A stretch of DNA of 5,170 bases from Negativicutes bacterium. GTDB lineage: Bacteria > Bacillota_C > Negativicutes > Sporomusales_B > JARLHX01. The notes under the pieces were generated by a model that saw only the letters and a list, made by a program, of their open reading frames with translations, ran no database searches and was not told the DNA's origin. The stretch lies in NCBI GenBank assembly GCA_031292015.1, contig JARLHY010000053.1, forward strand, positions 1 to 5,170. The letters are read 5' to 3'. The position numbers were made by a program, and so were the translations under genes. Shown here piece by piece: positions 1-5,170 of the stretch (position 1 is the stretch's first letter; every line of letters starts with the position of its first letter).

Positions 1-1151
1 CGCTTTGCCAGCTCTTCCAGCCAGATGTCCAGCCGCTCGGCGTCAAATACCACGTTGGTTTGGAAGAACTGCGCCCGGGCGTTGACCTTCTTGTGCTCCC
101 GGATGGCCTGGAATTTGGGCTCCGAGGCAAACGGCGAGGCCGCTGCACCCATGAAGTACTTGGGGCGAAACTTGATCTCACGCCAATCAAAATAGCGGTG
201 TTCGACCCCCATCCGCCGCAGAATCCACAACATTTGCACCGAATCCAGATCGAAGGTGTCCATCCGCCCGCGCGGGCCCGGCGCCAGTTTCATACTGTCG
301 CCGGTCAGGCACAGCACATTGCGGATACCCAGAGCATTCGATCCCAAAACGTCCGCCTGCAGGCCCACCCGGTTGTGGTCTCGCGCCGTTAGCTGAAAGA
401 CCGGTTCCGCTCCGTGTTGGGCAGCCAGCGTGCTGCAGGCCAGCGACGACATGCGCGGCGTGGCCGAGGCGTTGTCGGTAAAGTTGACCGCCGTCACGTA
501 CGGCTTGAGCAGCTCGATATTGTTGCCCAGTTTGTTGGTCGAGACCGTCTGCGGCGGCTGGATCTCAGCCGTGACCACAAACTCCCCGGCTTTGAGACGG
601 CGTTCCAGGTTCGAGACCGGCTCGGCATACTGCGGGGCGTGGTATTCGGCATCGCCCTGCCACCACTCTGGCTGGCGCACCGGTCGGAAAATGCCGTCCC
701 AGGTGCTGGCCATTTTCTGCTTGTCCAGTGAGAGAAAACCGCTCATCACCTTGCCCAGTCCATTTTTCCTGGCCTGCTCGAACAGACCGGCCACCTGTTC
801 ACCGCCCACCATCTCCCAATCCAGGGGCGGCAGCACTTCCAGCAGCAGCTCCTGGCGGTTCATCTTGAAGGCCCGCTCGTAGATCTTGTACCAGATGCAG
901 GGACGGGTTTCGTCGACGTAGCAGCGTTCGGAGGTGGAGCCCCCGCACGGTCCGTTGCGCAGGCCTTTGGGACAGTTCATCGGGCAGATGAAGGCGGTCT
1001 CTTGCAAGAGGCAGTTACCGCACTGCCGGCAGCCCCAGATGGGGCCTTTAACCAGCAGCTCCGCCTCTTCCAACACCCGGTTGATAAAGGTTTCGTGTCT
1101 GAAGGGATAGTAGGTTGGCTGCCAGCGGCGGCCGGGGGTCAAAATGGGCAT
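1..1151 (-). CDS. metF: MetV-MetF fusion methylenetetrahydrofolate reductase (partial; C-terminus beyond left edge)
   Basis: My own reverse translation gives an open frame of 383 complete codons plus a split Arg codon at the edge, starting MPILTPGRRWQPTYYPF. Residues about 35-90 form a cysteine-rich domain (Cys41, 44, 47, 56, 60, 69, 77, 85) with WGCRQCGNC, CPMNCPKGL and NGPCGG. This is the signature of the family called 'MTHFR C-terminal' or MetV, which probably binds an Fe-S cluster or zinc. From about residue 180 a MetF-type TIM barrel begins: TAEIQPP (Glu196, matching the conserved catalytic Glu of MetF), FTDNASATPRMSSLA, GIRNVLCLTGD (Asp285, the flavin-site Asp) and QFFQTN. The protein should reduce 5,10-methylene-THF to 5-methyl-THF, or run in reverse, using FAD and a redox partner. 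MetF domains are about 290 residues, so about 80-100 residues are missing. The start is supported by AGGAG nine bases upstream. In acetogens MetV and MetF are often separate proteins; here they are one chain with MetV first. Assignment is firm; electron donor and direction are unknown. Confidence 0.93.
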   Translation of the reverse strand, partial: MPILTPGRRWQPTYYPFRHETFINRVLEEAELLVKGPIWGCRQCGNCLLQETAFICPMNCPKGLRNGPCGGSTSERCYVDETRPCIWYKIYERAFKMNRQELLLEVLPPLDWEMVGGEQVAGLFEQARKNGLGKVMSGFLSLDKQKMASTWDGIFRPVRQPEWWQGDAEYHAPQYAEPVSNLERRLKAGEFVVTAEIQPPQTVSTNKLGNNIELLKPYVTAVNFTDNASATPRMSSLACSTLAAQHGAEPVFQLTARDHNRVGLQADVLGSNALGIRNVLCLTGDSMKLAPGPRGRMDTFDLDSVQMLWILRRMGVEHRYFDWREIKFRPKYFMGAAASPFASEPKFQAIREHKKVNARAQFFQTNVVFDAERLDIWLEELAK

Positions 1152-1160
1152 GCGATGATA

Positions 1161-1165
1161 CTCCT
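1161..1165 (-). promoter_or_regulatory. Ribosome binding site of the MetV-MetF gene
   Basis: On the minus strand this reads AGGAG, nine bases before the ATG at 1151. It fixes the start of the fusion protein. No convincing promoter was found just upstream, so the gene may be transcribed from further up, possibly by read-through from fhs. Confidence 0.8.
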
Positions 1166-1182
1166 ATATTGTGTCATTGCGA

Positions 1183-1202
1183 GACCTGTCGCTTTTCAGG
1201 TC
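1183..1202. repeat. Small perfect hairpin upstream of metF
   Basis: GACCTG at 1183-1188 is the exact reverse complement of CAGGTC at 1197-1202, around an 8-base loop. It lies about 17 bases upstream of the metF ribosome binding site, so it would be in the leader of any transcript entering from fhs. It has no T-run in either direction, so it is not a terminator. It may simply be part of the surrounding repeat relic. Confidence 0.4.
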
Positions 1203-1203
1203 A

Positions 1204-1249
1204 CATTTGCGCCAGCTCTATCGGCGCATTTGCGCCAGCTCGATCGGCG
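1204..1249. repeat. Tandem duplication of a 23-bp unit
   Basis: Two head-to-tail copies (1204-1226 and 1227-1249) begin CATTTGCGCCAGCTC and end ATCGGCG. They differ at a single base, T1219 versus G1242. The copies abut exactly with no spacer, which points to a recent slippage or duplication event in the fhs-metF spacer. Confidence 0.92.
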
Positions 1250-1259
1250 AAGCGATCTC

Positions 1260-1338
1260 CACCACGGAGCCTTCGGAAGAGAAAGCAGAGAAAGAGCTTT
1301 TTATAAAAAACTCCGTGACCTCAGTGTTCTCAGTGGTG
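1260..1338. repeat. Imperfect palindromic intergenic repeat (CACCACGGAG...CTCCGTG...GTGGTG)
   Basis: CACGGAG at 1263-1269 is the exact reverse complement of CTCCGTG at 1311-1317. CACCAC at 1260-1265 is the reverse complement of GTGGTG at 1333-1338. Inside, GAGCTTTTT (1294-1302) can pair with AAAAACTC (1306-1313) with one bulge. The right arm carries an additional segment with short CTCAGTG-like repeats that the left arm lacks. The layout resembles palindromic, probably non-autonomous intergenic repeats seen in many environmental genomes. No transposase or target-site duplication is visible. Confidence 0.5.
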
Positions 1339-1377
1339 CATATTCCGTAGTGCAATTGCCGTGGGAAAATTTGGGAT

Positions 1378-1416
1378 GTAAAAGTAAACTGGGGTCAGGA
1401 CAATGCCTGGCCCCAG
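1378..1416 (-). terminator. Rho-independent terminator of fhs
   Basis: On the minus strand an 11-bp stem (arms 1406-1416 and 1389-1399, one C/A mismatch, 6-base loop) starts 12 bases after the fhs stop codon. It is followed by the T-rich run TTTACTTTTAC. The stem is GC-rich (CTGGGG...CCCCAG). Position and strand fit termination of fhs transcription before the repeat-filled spacer. The interrupted T-run suggests it may leak into metF. Confidence 0.75.
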
Positions 1417-1428
1417 CGGGGAAATAAT

Positions 1429-3342
1429 CTAGAACAGACCTAACACCTTGCCGGTTTCCAGGTCCAGGTCTACGTCGTAGAACACTGGGCGGGTGGGCAA
1501 ACCGGGCATGGTGCGCATCTCGCCGCACAGGGGGTACAGGAAACCCGCCCCCACACTGGCGCGGATATCGCGGATGGGGATGCGGAAGCCGCTCGGTGCG
1601 CCCTTGATGTTCGGGTCGGTGGTAAATGACAGGTGAGTCTTGGCCATGCAAATGGGCAGTTTGTCAAAGCCCAGTTTGGTATACAGGGCAATTTTCTCGG
1701 CGGCCTCGGGCGAAATATCGATGCCGTCTGCGCCGTAGATCTCTTTGCTGATGATCTCCAGCTTCTGTGCGATCGTCAGATCCAACGGGTACAGGAATTT
1801 GAAATGGGTAGGCTGTTCGGCAGCTTTTACCACCGCCTCAGCCAGCTTCAGCGCACCGGCGCCGCCATCGGCCCAATGGGTGGAGACGACCGCATCCATA
1901 GCGCCGGCCGCCAGGGCGGCTTTGCGCACCAGCTCAACCTCTGCCGGGGTGTCTGTGGCAAAGGAATTGACCGCCACCACCACGTTGACGCCGTATTTCA
2001 GGGCGTTCTTGATGTGGCGTTCCATATTCGGCAGACCGGCCTGCAGCAGGGTCAGGTTCTCATCGGTATATTCGGAAGCCAGGGGTTTTCCAGCCACCAC
2101 CCTCGGCCCGCCGCCGTGCATTTTGAGCGCCCGCACGGTCGCAACCATCACCACCACCGAGGGGATTAAGCCTGAATAACGGCACTTGATGTCGAAGAAT
2201 TTCTCCATGCCGATATCCGCACCGAAGCCGCTCTCCGTCACCACGTAGCCATCCGGCCCAACCAGCTTTAGCGCAATGCGGTCGGCTAAAATGGAGGATT
2301 GGCCATGGGCAATGTTGGCAAACGGGCCGGCGTGCACCAGGGCGGGCGTGCCTTCCAGGGTCTGCATCAGATTGGGTTTAATGGCGTCCTTCATCAGGAC
2401 GGTCAAGGCCCCCGCCACACCCAGGTCTTCGCTGGTGATGGCTTCACCTTTGTGGTTGGTGCCAATCACCATGGCCCCCAGCCGCTCGCGCATATCGGCC
2501 AGGCTGGTGGTGAGGGCTAAAATAGCCATGATCTCGCTGGCCACGGTGATATCGAAGCCGGTGCGATGCGTGCGGCCCTTTTCCTCAGGCCCCAAACCGG
2601 TTTCGATCTCGCGCAGATAGCGGTCGTTGGTGTCCATCACCCGCCGCCAGGTCACTGAGGCGGGATCGATATCCAGTCGGGCAAAGCGACTGCGCTCTTC
2701 AGGGGTTAATTGGCTGGGATCGCTCTTGTCAATACCCAGTTTCTTCAGGCGCCGCAGCATGGACGGCGAGAATTTGCGCTGGCCCTTCTTATCGGCCGGG
2801 CAAAGCGCATTGAACAGCTTCTCGTCATCGGTTACGTCGGTTTCGTGGAACATACGCGCATCGATGGCGGCCGCCAGCAAGTTGTTGGCAGCGGTGATGG
2901 CGTGGATGTCGCCGGTCAGGTGCAGGTTAAAATCTTCCATCGGGATAATCTGGCTGTAACCGCCGCCTGCCGCCCCGCCTTTGATGCCAAAGGTAGGTCC
3001 CTGGCTGGGTTGCCGGATGCAGGTGAAGACCTTCTTACCGAGGCAGGCGCCTAACGCCTGGCTCAATCCGACCGTGGTAGTGGTCTTGCCTTCGCCCAGG
3101 GGGGTAGGAGTAATGGCGGTCACGTCGATGTATTTGCCATCCGGCACGTTCTTGAGACGTTCCAGGATATCCAGTTTTACTTTAGCCTTGTGCGGACCGT
3201 AAAACTCCAGCTCATCCGGCAAGATGCCCGCTTCCTCAGCTACTTGAGCGATGGGCTTGATCTCCGACGATTGCGCAATATCAATATCTGAAGGGACCGG
3301 GCGAACAAGTTTCAACCGGGTGGGGACGAATTGCCTTGCCAT
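1429..3342 (-). CDS. fhs: Formate--tetrahydrofolate ligase, long (eukaryote-like) form
   Basis: This cytoplasmic enzyme joins formate to THF using ATP, giving 10-formyl-THF, the entry step of the Wood-Ljungdahl methyl branch and a source of formyl groups for purines. The 637-residue protein starts [10 protein letters not shown]. It has the P-loop TPLGEGKTT (residues 80-88), signature 1 [12 protein letters not shown] (119-130), signature 2 [12 protein letters not shown] (400-411), and conserved C-terminal blocks ([32 protein letters not shown]). Typical bacterial Fhs is about 555-560 residues. The additional length is an N-terminal extension plus a segment at about 181-226 ([24 protein letters not shown]), which closely matches the synthetase domain of eukaryotic C1-THF synthase as I remember it. 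An upstream ATG at 3402 would add 20 residues, but it lies inside the -35 box. ATG 3342 has AAGGAGG and a promoter correctly placed. The gene is divergent from the corrinoid gene and codirectional with metF. Confidence 0.97.
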   Translation of the reverse strand: MARQFVPTRLKLVRPVPSDIDIAQSSEIKPIAQVAEEAGILPDELEFYGPHKAKVKLDILERLKNVPDGKYIDVTAITPTPLGEGKTTTTVGLSQALGACLGKKVFTCIRQPSQGPTFGIKGGAAGGGYSQIIPMEDFNLHLTGDIHAITAANNLLAAAIDARMFHETDVTDDEKLFNALCPADKKGQRKFSPSMLRRLKKLGIDKSDPSQLTPEERSRFARLDIDPASVTWRRVMDTNDRYLREIETGLGPEEKGRTHRTGFDITVASEIMAILALTTSLADMRERLGAMVIGTNHKGEAITSEDLGVAGALTVLMKDAIKPNLMQTLEGTPALVHAGPFANIAHGQSSILADRIALKLVGPDGYVVTESGFGADIGMEKFFDIKCRYSGLIPSVVVMVATVRALKMHGGGPRVVAGKPLASEYTDENLTLLQAGLPNMERHIKNALKYGVNVVVAVNSFATDTPAEVELVRKAALAAGAMDAVVSTHWADGGAGALKLAEAVVKAAEQPTHFKFLYPLDLTIAQKLEIISKEIYGADGIDISPEAAEKIALYTKLGFDKLPICMAKTHLSFTTDPNIKGAPSGFRIPIRDIRASVGAGFLYPLCGEMRTMPGLPTRPVFYDVDLDLETGKVLGLF

Positions 3343-3346
3343 AGGG

Positions 3347-3353
3347 CCTCCTT
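3347..3353 (-). promoter_or_regulatory. Ribosome binding site of fhs (decides the start)
   Basis: The minus strand reads AAGGAGG, four bases before ATG 3342. The match is strong though the spacing is rather short. It excludes the in-frame ATG at 3402, which has no such site and would lie upstream of the likely transcription start. Confidence 0.85.
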
Positions 3354-3367
3354 GGGGAATATAATCT

Positions 3368-3396
3368 TTGTGATTATATATACAGTAATGTATAAT
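3368..3396 (+). promoter_or_regulatory. Candidate promoter of the corrinoid protein gene
   Basis: The plus strand has TTGTGA (3368-3373, 4 of 6 consensus) and a perfect TATAAT (3391-3396), with the ideal 17-base spacer. Transcription would start near 3403, leaving a leader of roughly 89 bases. The motifs interlock with the fhs promoter on the other strand: its -10 shares base 3373 with this -35, and its -35 directly abuts this -10. The region is AT-rich, so a chance match is possible. A second candidate is TTGTCA (3396-3401) with TATAGA (3421-3426), with a longer spacer. Confidence 0.4.
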
Positions 3397-3402
3397 TGTC
3401 AA
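3373..3402 (-). promoter_or_regulatory. Sigma-70 promoter of fhs
   Basis: The minus strand carries a perfect TTGACA (-35, 3402-3397) and a perfect TATAAT (-10, 3378-3373), separated by 18 bases. Transcription should begin near 3366, giving a leader of about 24 bases that contains the AAGGAGG site. Both hexamers match consensus fully, so basal expression is likely strong unless repressed. Confidence 0.8.
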
Positions 3403-3455
3403 TAGCCTTGACAGCTGATCTATAGAAGTTACACAGTATTAGCTTTCCCACCTAT

Positions 3456-3471
3456 ACTTATATATATAAGT
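3456..3471. promoter_or_regulatory. 16-bp perfect AT-rich palindrome, possible operator
   Basis: ACTTATATATATAAGT reads identically on both strands and ends 20 bases before the ATG of the corrinoid gene. Its position suits an operator for a dimeric regulator. As an RNA hairpin it would be weak because it is almost all A-T. Perfect short palindromes made mainly of alternating A and T arise easily by chance, so its role is uncertain. Confidence 0.4.
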
Positions 3472-3491
3472 CAGAAATTATTACTATAAAA

Positions 3492-4166
3492 ATGACCGAT
3501 CTCAACCCGCAAGACGCCTTCGGCTACCAATTGATTGACTTATTTGCCAATCTCAACGAGAATGCAGTGCTTGAGATGGTCAAGCAGCGTCTTGACGCCG
3601 GCCATGACCCTATCGAGATCATCGAAGACTGCAACGAAGGCATGCGCAAGGTCGGCGAGCAGTATGCGCAGGGCAGCTATTATATTTCCGGGTTGATCAT
3701 GTCCGGTGAAATTTTTCGAGAGGTGATGGAGCTGGTGCAGCCGCTCTTGCAGGAGCGTTTCCACGGCCGGTCATTGGGAAAAATATTATTGGGCACGGTG
3801 GCGGGCGATATCCACGATGTGGGTAAAAACATTGCCGGGATGATGCTTTCCTGTCACGGTTTTGCGGTGATCGACCTGGGCATCGACGTGCCGGACGTGG
3901 AGTTCGCCAAAAAAGCGGTCGAGCTCAAGCCGGATATCGTCGGGCTGTCGGGGCTGATCACCTCTTCCTTCGAGAGCATGAAAAGTACCACCATCGCGCT
4001 GCGCTCCGTCTCAAAAATCTACGCACTCAATTTTCCCATTGTGATCGGCGGGGGTATCCTGGATGATGAAGTCTGCCGCTACACCGGCGCAGATTATTGG
4101 GTTACAGACGTCATGAAGGGCGTGCAGCTGTGCGAGGGCCTCATAAAGAATAAGCCGGTTTCTTAG
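3492..4166 (+). CDS. Methyltransferase-type corrinoid (cobalamin-binding) protein
   Basis: This 224-residue soluble protein should carry a methyl group on a cobalt corrinoid between a substrate methyltransferase and a second methyltransferase acting on THF or a thiol. Residues about 8-88 form the helical cap domain (AVLEMVKQRLDAGHDPIEII, then the Met-rich YYISGLIMSGEIFREVM). Residues about 96-215 form the Rossmann-like B12 domain. It has the DxHxxG motif DIHDVG at 106-111, with His108 as expected lower axial cobalt ligand, then SGL at 153-155 and GGG at 186-188. Length and layout match MtbC/MttC/MtvC-like proteins. The substrate cannot be assigned because no partner methyltransferase is in the window. 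It is divergent from fhs, which suggests a THF-linked role. No Shine-Dalgarno site precedes the ATG (ATTACTATAAAA), and an in-frame stop at 3423-3425 with no ATG, GTG or TTG after it rules out an upstream start. The 3' end overlaps the transporter gene by 26 bases. Confidence 0.93.
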   Translation: MTDLNPQDAFGYQLIDLFANLNENAVLEMVKQRLDAGHDPIEIIEDCNEGMRKVGEQYAQGSYYISGLIMSGEIFREVMELVQPLLQERFHGRSLGKILLGTVAGDIHDVGKNIAGMMLSCHGFAVIDLGIDVPDVEFAKKAVELKPDIVGLSGLITSSFESMKSTTIALRSVSKIYALNFPIVIGGGILDDEVCRYTGADYWVTDVMKGVQLCEGLIKNKPVS

Positions 4167-5170
4167 ACGCTCGCCGGCGCAAATCCACCACAAAAGCAAT
4201 AATGGCAATTACAATAGCGACCGTGACGCCCAGGGCGGCGGCGTGGAAGGCCCCCTGGGTACCTGCCACAACCGCAAAGGCAGGCGCAGTGGTGATATCG
4301 CTGCTGCCCGGGAGGCCAGCGCTCGACATGACCTGGGCGCTAAACAGCACCCCCATCAACGGCAGGCCGGTGGTCTGGCCGATCAAACGCGTCAGGGTCA
4401 ATAAACCCGAGGTAATGCCCAGGCGCTCCCTGGGCACCGCCCCCATGATGGCCGAGTTATTCGGGGACATGAATAATCCCATCCCAATGCCAATCGGCAC
4501 CATGTGCAGAACAAAACCGACCTGGCCGGTCTCGAGCCGCAAGGCGCCCAGGGTCATGCAGCCAAGGGCGACTACCGACAGCCCGACGATACTGCTGATG
4601 CGCGAGCCAAAGCGGTCGGAAAGCACACCCGAGAGCGGGGCCACGATCGCCAGGCCAAGGGGATCGATCATCATCAGAATGCCCACCGTCAGGGTCGAGT
4701 AATTCTTGACCAGCTCCAGGTAATACGGCAGTATGAACAACCCGGCCAGCACACTGGAGACCAGCAGCCCCATCAGCAGGTTGAGATCGAATAAAAAGTT
4801 GCGAAACAGGCTGAAATCGATCATGGGATGCGTCATACGTCGTTCAACCAGCACAAAGATCACCAGACCCACCAGCCCAAATCCCAATAAGATTAGCACG
4901 GGCGGATATATAAAGCCATGGTCCTGTCCAAGCGTCATGGCCAGGGCGTAAGCCCCCAAGGCCACGAACAAGATCACCGCTCCAGCCAGGTCGAAACGCT
5001 GCTGCGTATCATGCGCCGGCAGGATCGGGACAAACCGCAGGACAAAGATCAGGCTGACTATCCCGATCGGCACATTGACCAGGAAAATCCAATGCCAACC
5101 GACCGTCCCAATGATCAAACCACCCAGGGGCGGGCCGGCGGCAATGCCGATCGCTAAAATGCTGCCCAAA
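4141..5170 (-). CDS. DHA2-type (14-TM) MFS efflux transporter, partial; N-terminus beyond right edge
   Basis: This is the C-terminal 342 residues of a proton-driven inner-membrane exporter related to the EmrB/QacA drug-efflux family. The frame stays open to the edge; the first codon there, TTG, is most likely an internal Leu and not a start. Near the visible start is motif C, GIAAGPPLGG (residues 8-17), followed by WHWIFLVNVPIG, typical of TM5-6 in this family. Hydrophobic segments follow at about 61-81, 88-107, 128-150, 160-180, 190-210, 217-235, 258-280 and 308-330. LSGVLSDRFGSR (179-190) is the second-half motif A and SPNNSAIMGAVP (235-246) is a DHA2 hallmark. The tail RRRASKKPAYSL is basic, so likely cytoplasmic. 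About 130-170 residues should lie to the right. The substrate cannot be predicted, and nothing links it functionally to the C1 genes. Confidence 0.92.
   Translation of the reverse strand, partial: LGSILAIGIAAGPPLGGLIIGTVGWHWIFLVNVPIGIVSLIFVLRFVPILPAHDTQQRFDLAGAVILFVALGAYALAMTLGQDHGFIYPPVLILLGFGLVGLVIFVLVERRMTHPMIDFSLFRNFLFDLNLLMGLLVSSVLAGLFILPYYLELVKNYSTLTVGILMMIDPLGLAIVAPLSGVLSDRFGSRISSIVGLSVVALGCMTLGALRLETGQVGFVLHMVPIGIGMGLFMSPNNSAIMGAVPRERLGITSGLLTLTRLIGQTTGLPLMGVLFSAQVMSSAGLPGSSDITTAPAFAVVAGTQGAFHAAALGVTVAIVIAIIAFVVDLRRRASKKPAYSL

Larger units (their letters stand above)
1172..1260. repeat. Possible relic of a dispersed intergenic repeat (split by the tandem duplication)
   Basis: The left end, TGTCATTGCGAG (1172-1183), and the right end, GCGAAGCGATCTCC (1247-1260), resemble the two ends of a widespread intergenic repeat of the form GTCATTGCGAG...CGAAGCAATCTCC. 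I recall it from Chloroflexota and other environmental bacteria. The normally short middle appears replaced by the hairpin and the 23-bp tandem repeat. Identification rests on memory of the motif, not on a second copy in this window. Confidence 0.35.

Noticed and set aside
60..882. Plus-strand frames of 105-150 codons opposite metF
   Set aside because: The minus strand encodes well-conserved MetF motifs throughout, so these are shadows.
1200..1250. The two 23-bp tandem units as a CRISPR array
   Set aside because: The copies abut without spacers, there are only two, and no cas gene is nearby.
1002..1427. Plus-strand frame of 141 codons spanning the metF start and the spacer
   Set aside because: It is antisense to the conserved cysteine-rich start of the fusion protein and then crosses repeat DNA. 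No ribosome site or protein family is recognisable.
1301..1651. Minus-strand frame of 116 codons overlapping the end of fhs
   Set aside because: It is out of frame with fhs, runs through the terminator and palindromic repeat, and has low-complexity Arg/Pro-rich content typical of a shadow frame.
1633..2169. Plus-strand open frames of up to 178 codons across fhs
   Set aside because: They lie antisense to a fully conserved fhs and show no recognisable domains. Their length follows from the GC-rich codon pattern of the real gene.
3343..3402. N-terminal extension of Fhs from the ATG at 3402
   Set aside because: This ATG lies within the -35 hexamer, upstream of the expected transcription start, with no ribosome site. 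The additional 20 residues are not like Fhs.
3343..3491. Cobalamin riboswitch upstream of the corrinoid gene
   Set aside because: The region is about 150 bases, very AT-rich, and I find no B12-box-like conserved block or complex GC-rich folding.
4154..4178. GCCGG...CCGGC inverted repeat at the convergent gene junction as a bidirectional terminator
   Set aside because: The stem is only 5 bp with a 15-base loop and no T-run on either side.

Overview
The window holds four protein genes: a C1 (one-carbon/folate/corrinoid) cluster and the end of an unrelated transporter gene. From left to right they are (1) the N-terminal 384 residues of a methylenetetrahydrofolate reductase fused behind a cysteine-rich MetV-type domain (minus strand, cut by the left edge); (2) a complete formate--tetrahydrofolate ligase, fhs (minus); (3) a complete 224-residue methyltransferase-type corrinoid protein (plus, divergent from fhs); and (4) the C-terminal two thirds of a DHA2-type 14-TM major facilitator transporter (minus, cut by the right edge).

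Organism: the coding DNA is moderately GC-rich and the fhs/corrinoid intergenic region is strongly AT-rich. The gene set (fhs, MetV-MetF fusion, corrinoid protein) fits an anaerobic bacterium with the methyl branch of the Wood-Ljungdahl pathway, or with methyl-group metabolism linked to tetrahydrofolate. The dispersed-repeat relics between fhs and metF resemble ones I associate with Chloroflexota and some other environmental anaerobes. This is only a lead, and the phylum is not established from the sequence.

Layout: 1-1151 is the MetV-MetF fusion, with a good Shine-Dalgarno site. 1152-1428 is a gene-free spacer holding a small hairpin, a 23-bp tandem duplication, an imperfect palindromic repeat relic and the fhs terminator. 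1429-3342 is fhs, whose start is fixed by an AAGGAGG site and a near-consensus sigma-70 promoter. 3343-3491 is a compact divergent regulatory region with overlapping opposed promoter motifs, a TGTCAA/TTGACA inverted repeat and a 16-bp AT palindrome. 3492-4166 is the corrinoid protein gene, with no recognisable Shine-Dalgarno site. 4141-5170 is the transporter, which overlaps the corrinoid gene tail to tail by 26 bp.

How the genes fit: Fhs makes 10-formyl-THF from formate, ATP and THF. The MetV-MetF protein interconverts methylene-THF and methyl-THF. The corrinoid protein carries methyl groups on cobalt. Together they suggest methyl flow between THF and a corrinoid carrier, in the acetogenic or the methyl-oxidising direction; FolD and the methyltransferases are not in this window. 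No clearly unprecedented system is visible. The points most worth a second look are the long, eukaryote-like form of Fhs, the MetV-MetF fusion order, the crowded divergent promoter region and the SD-less corrinoid gene.
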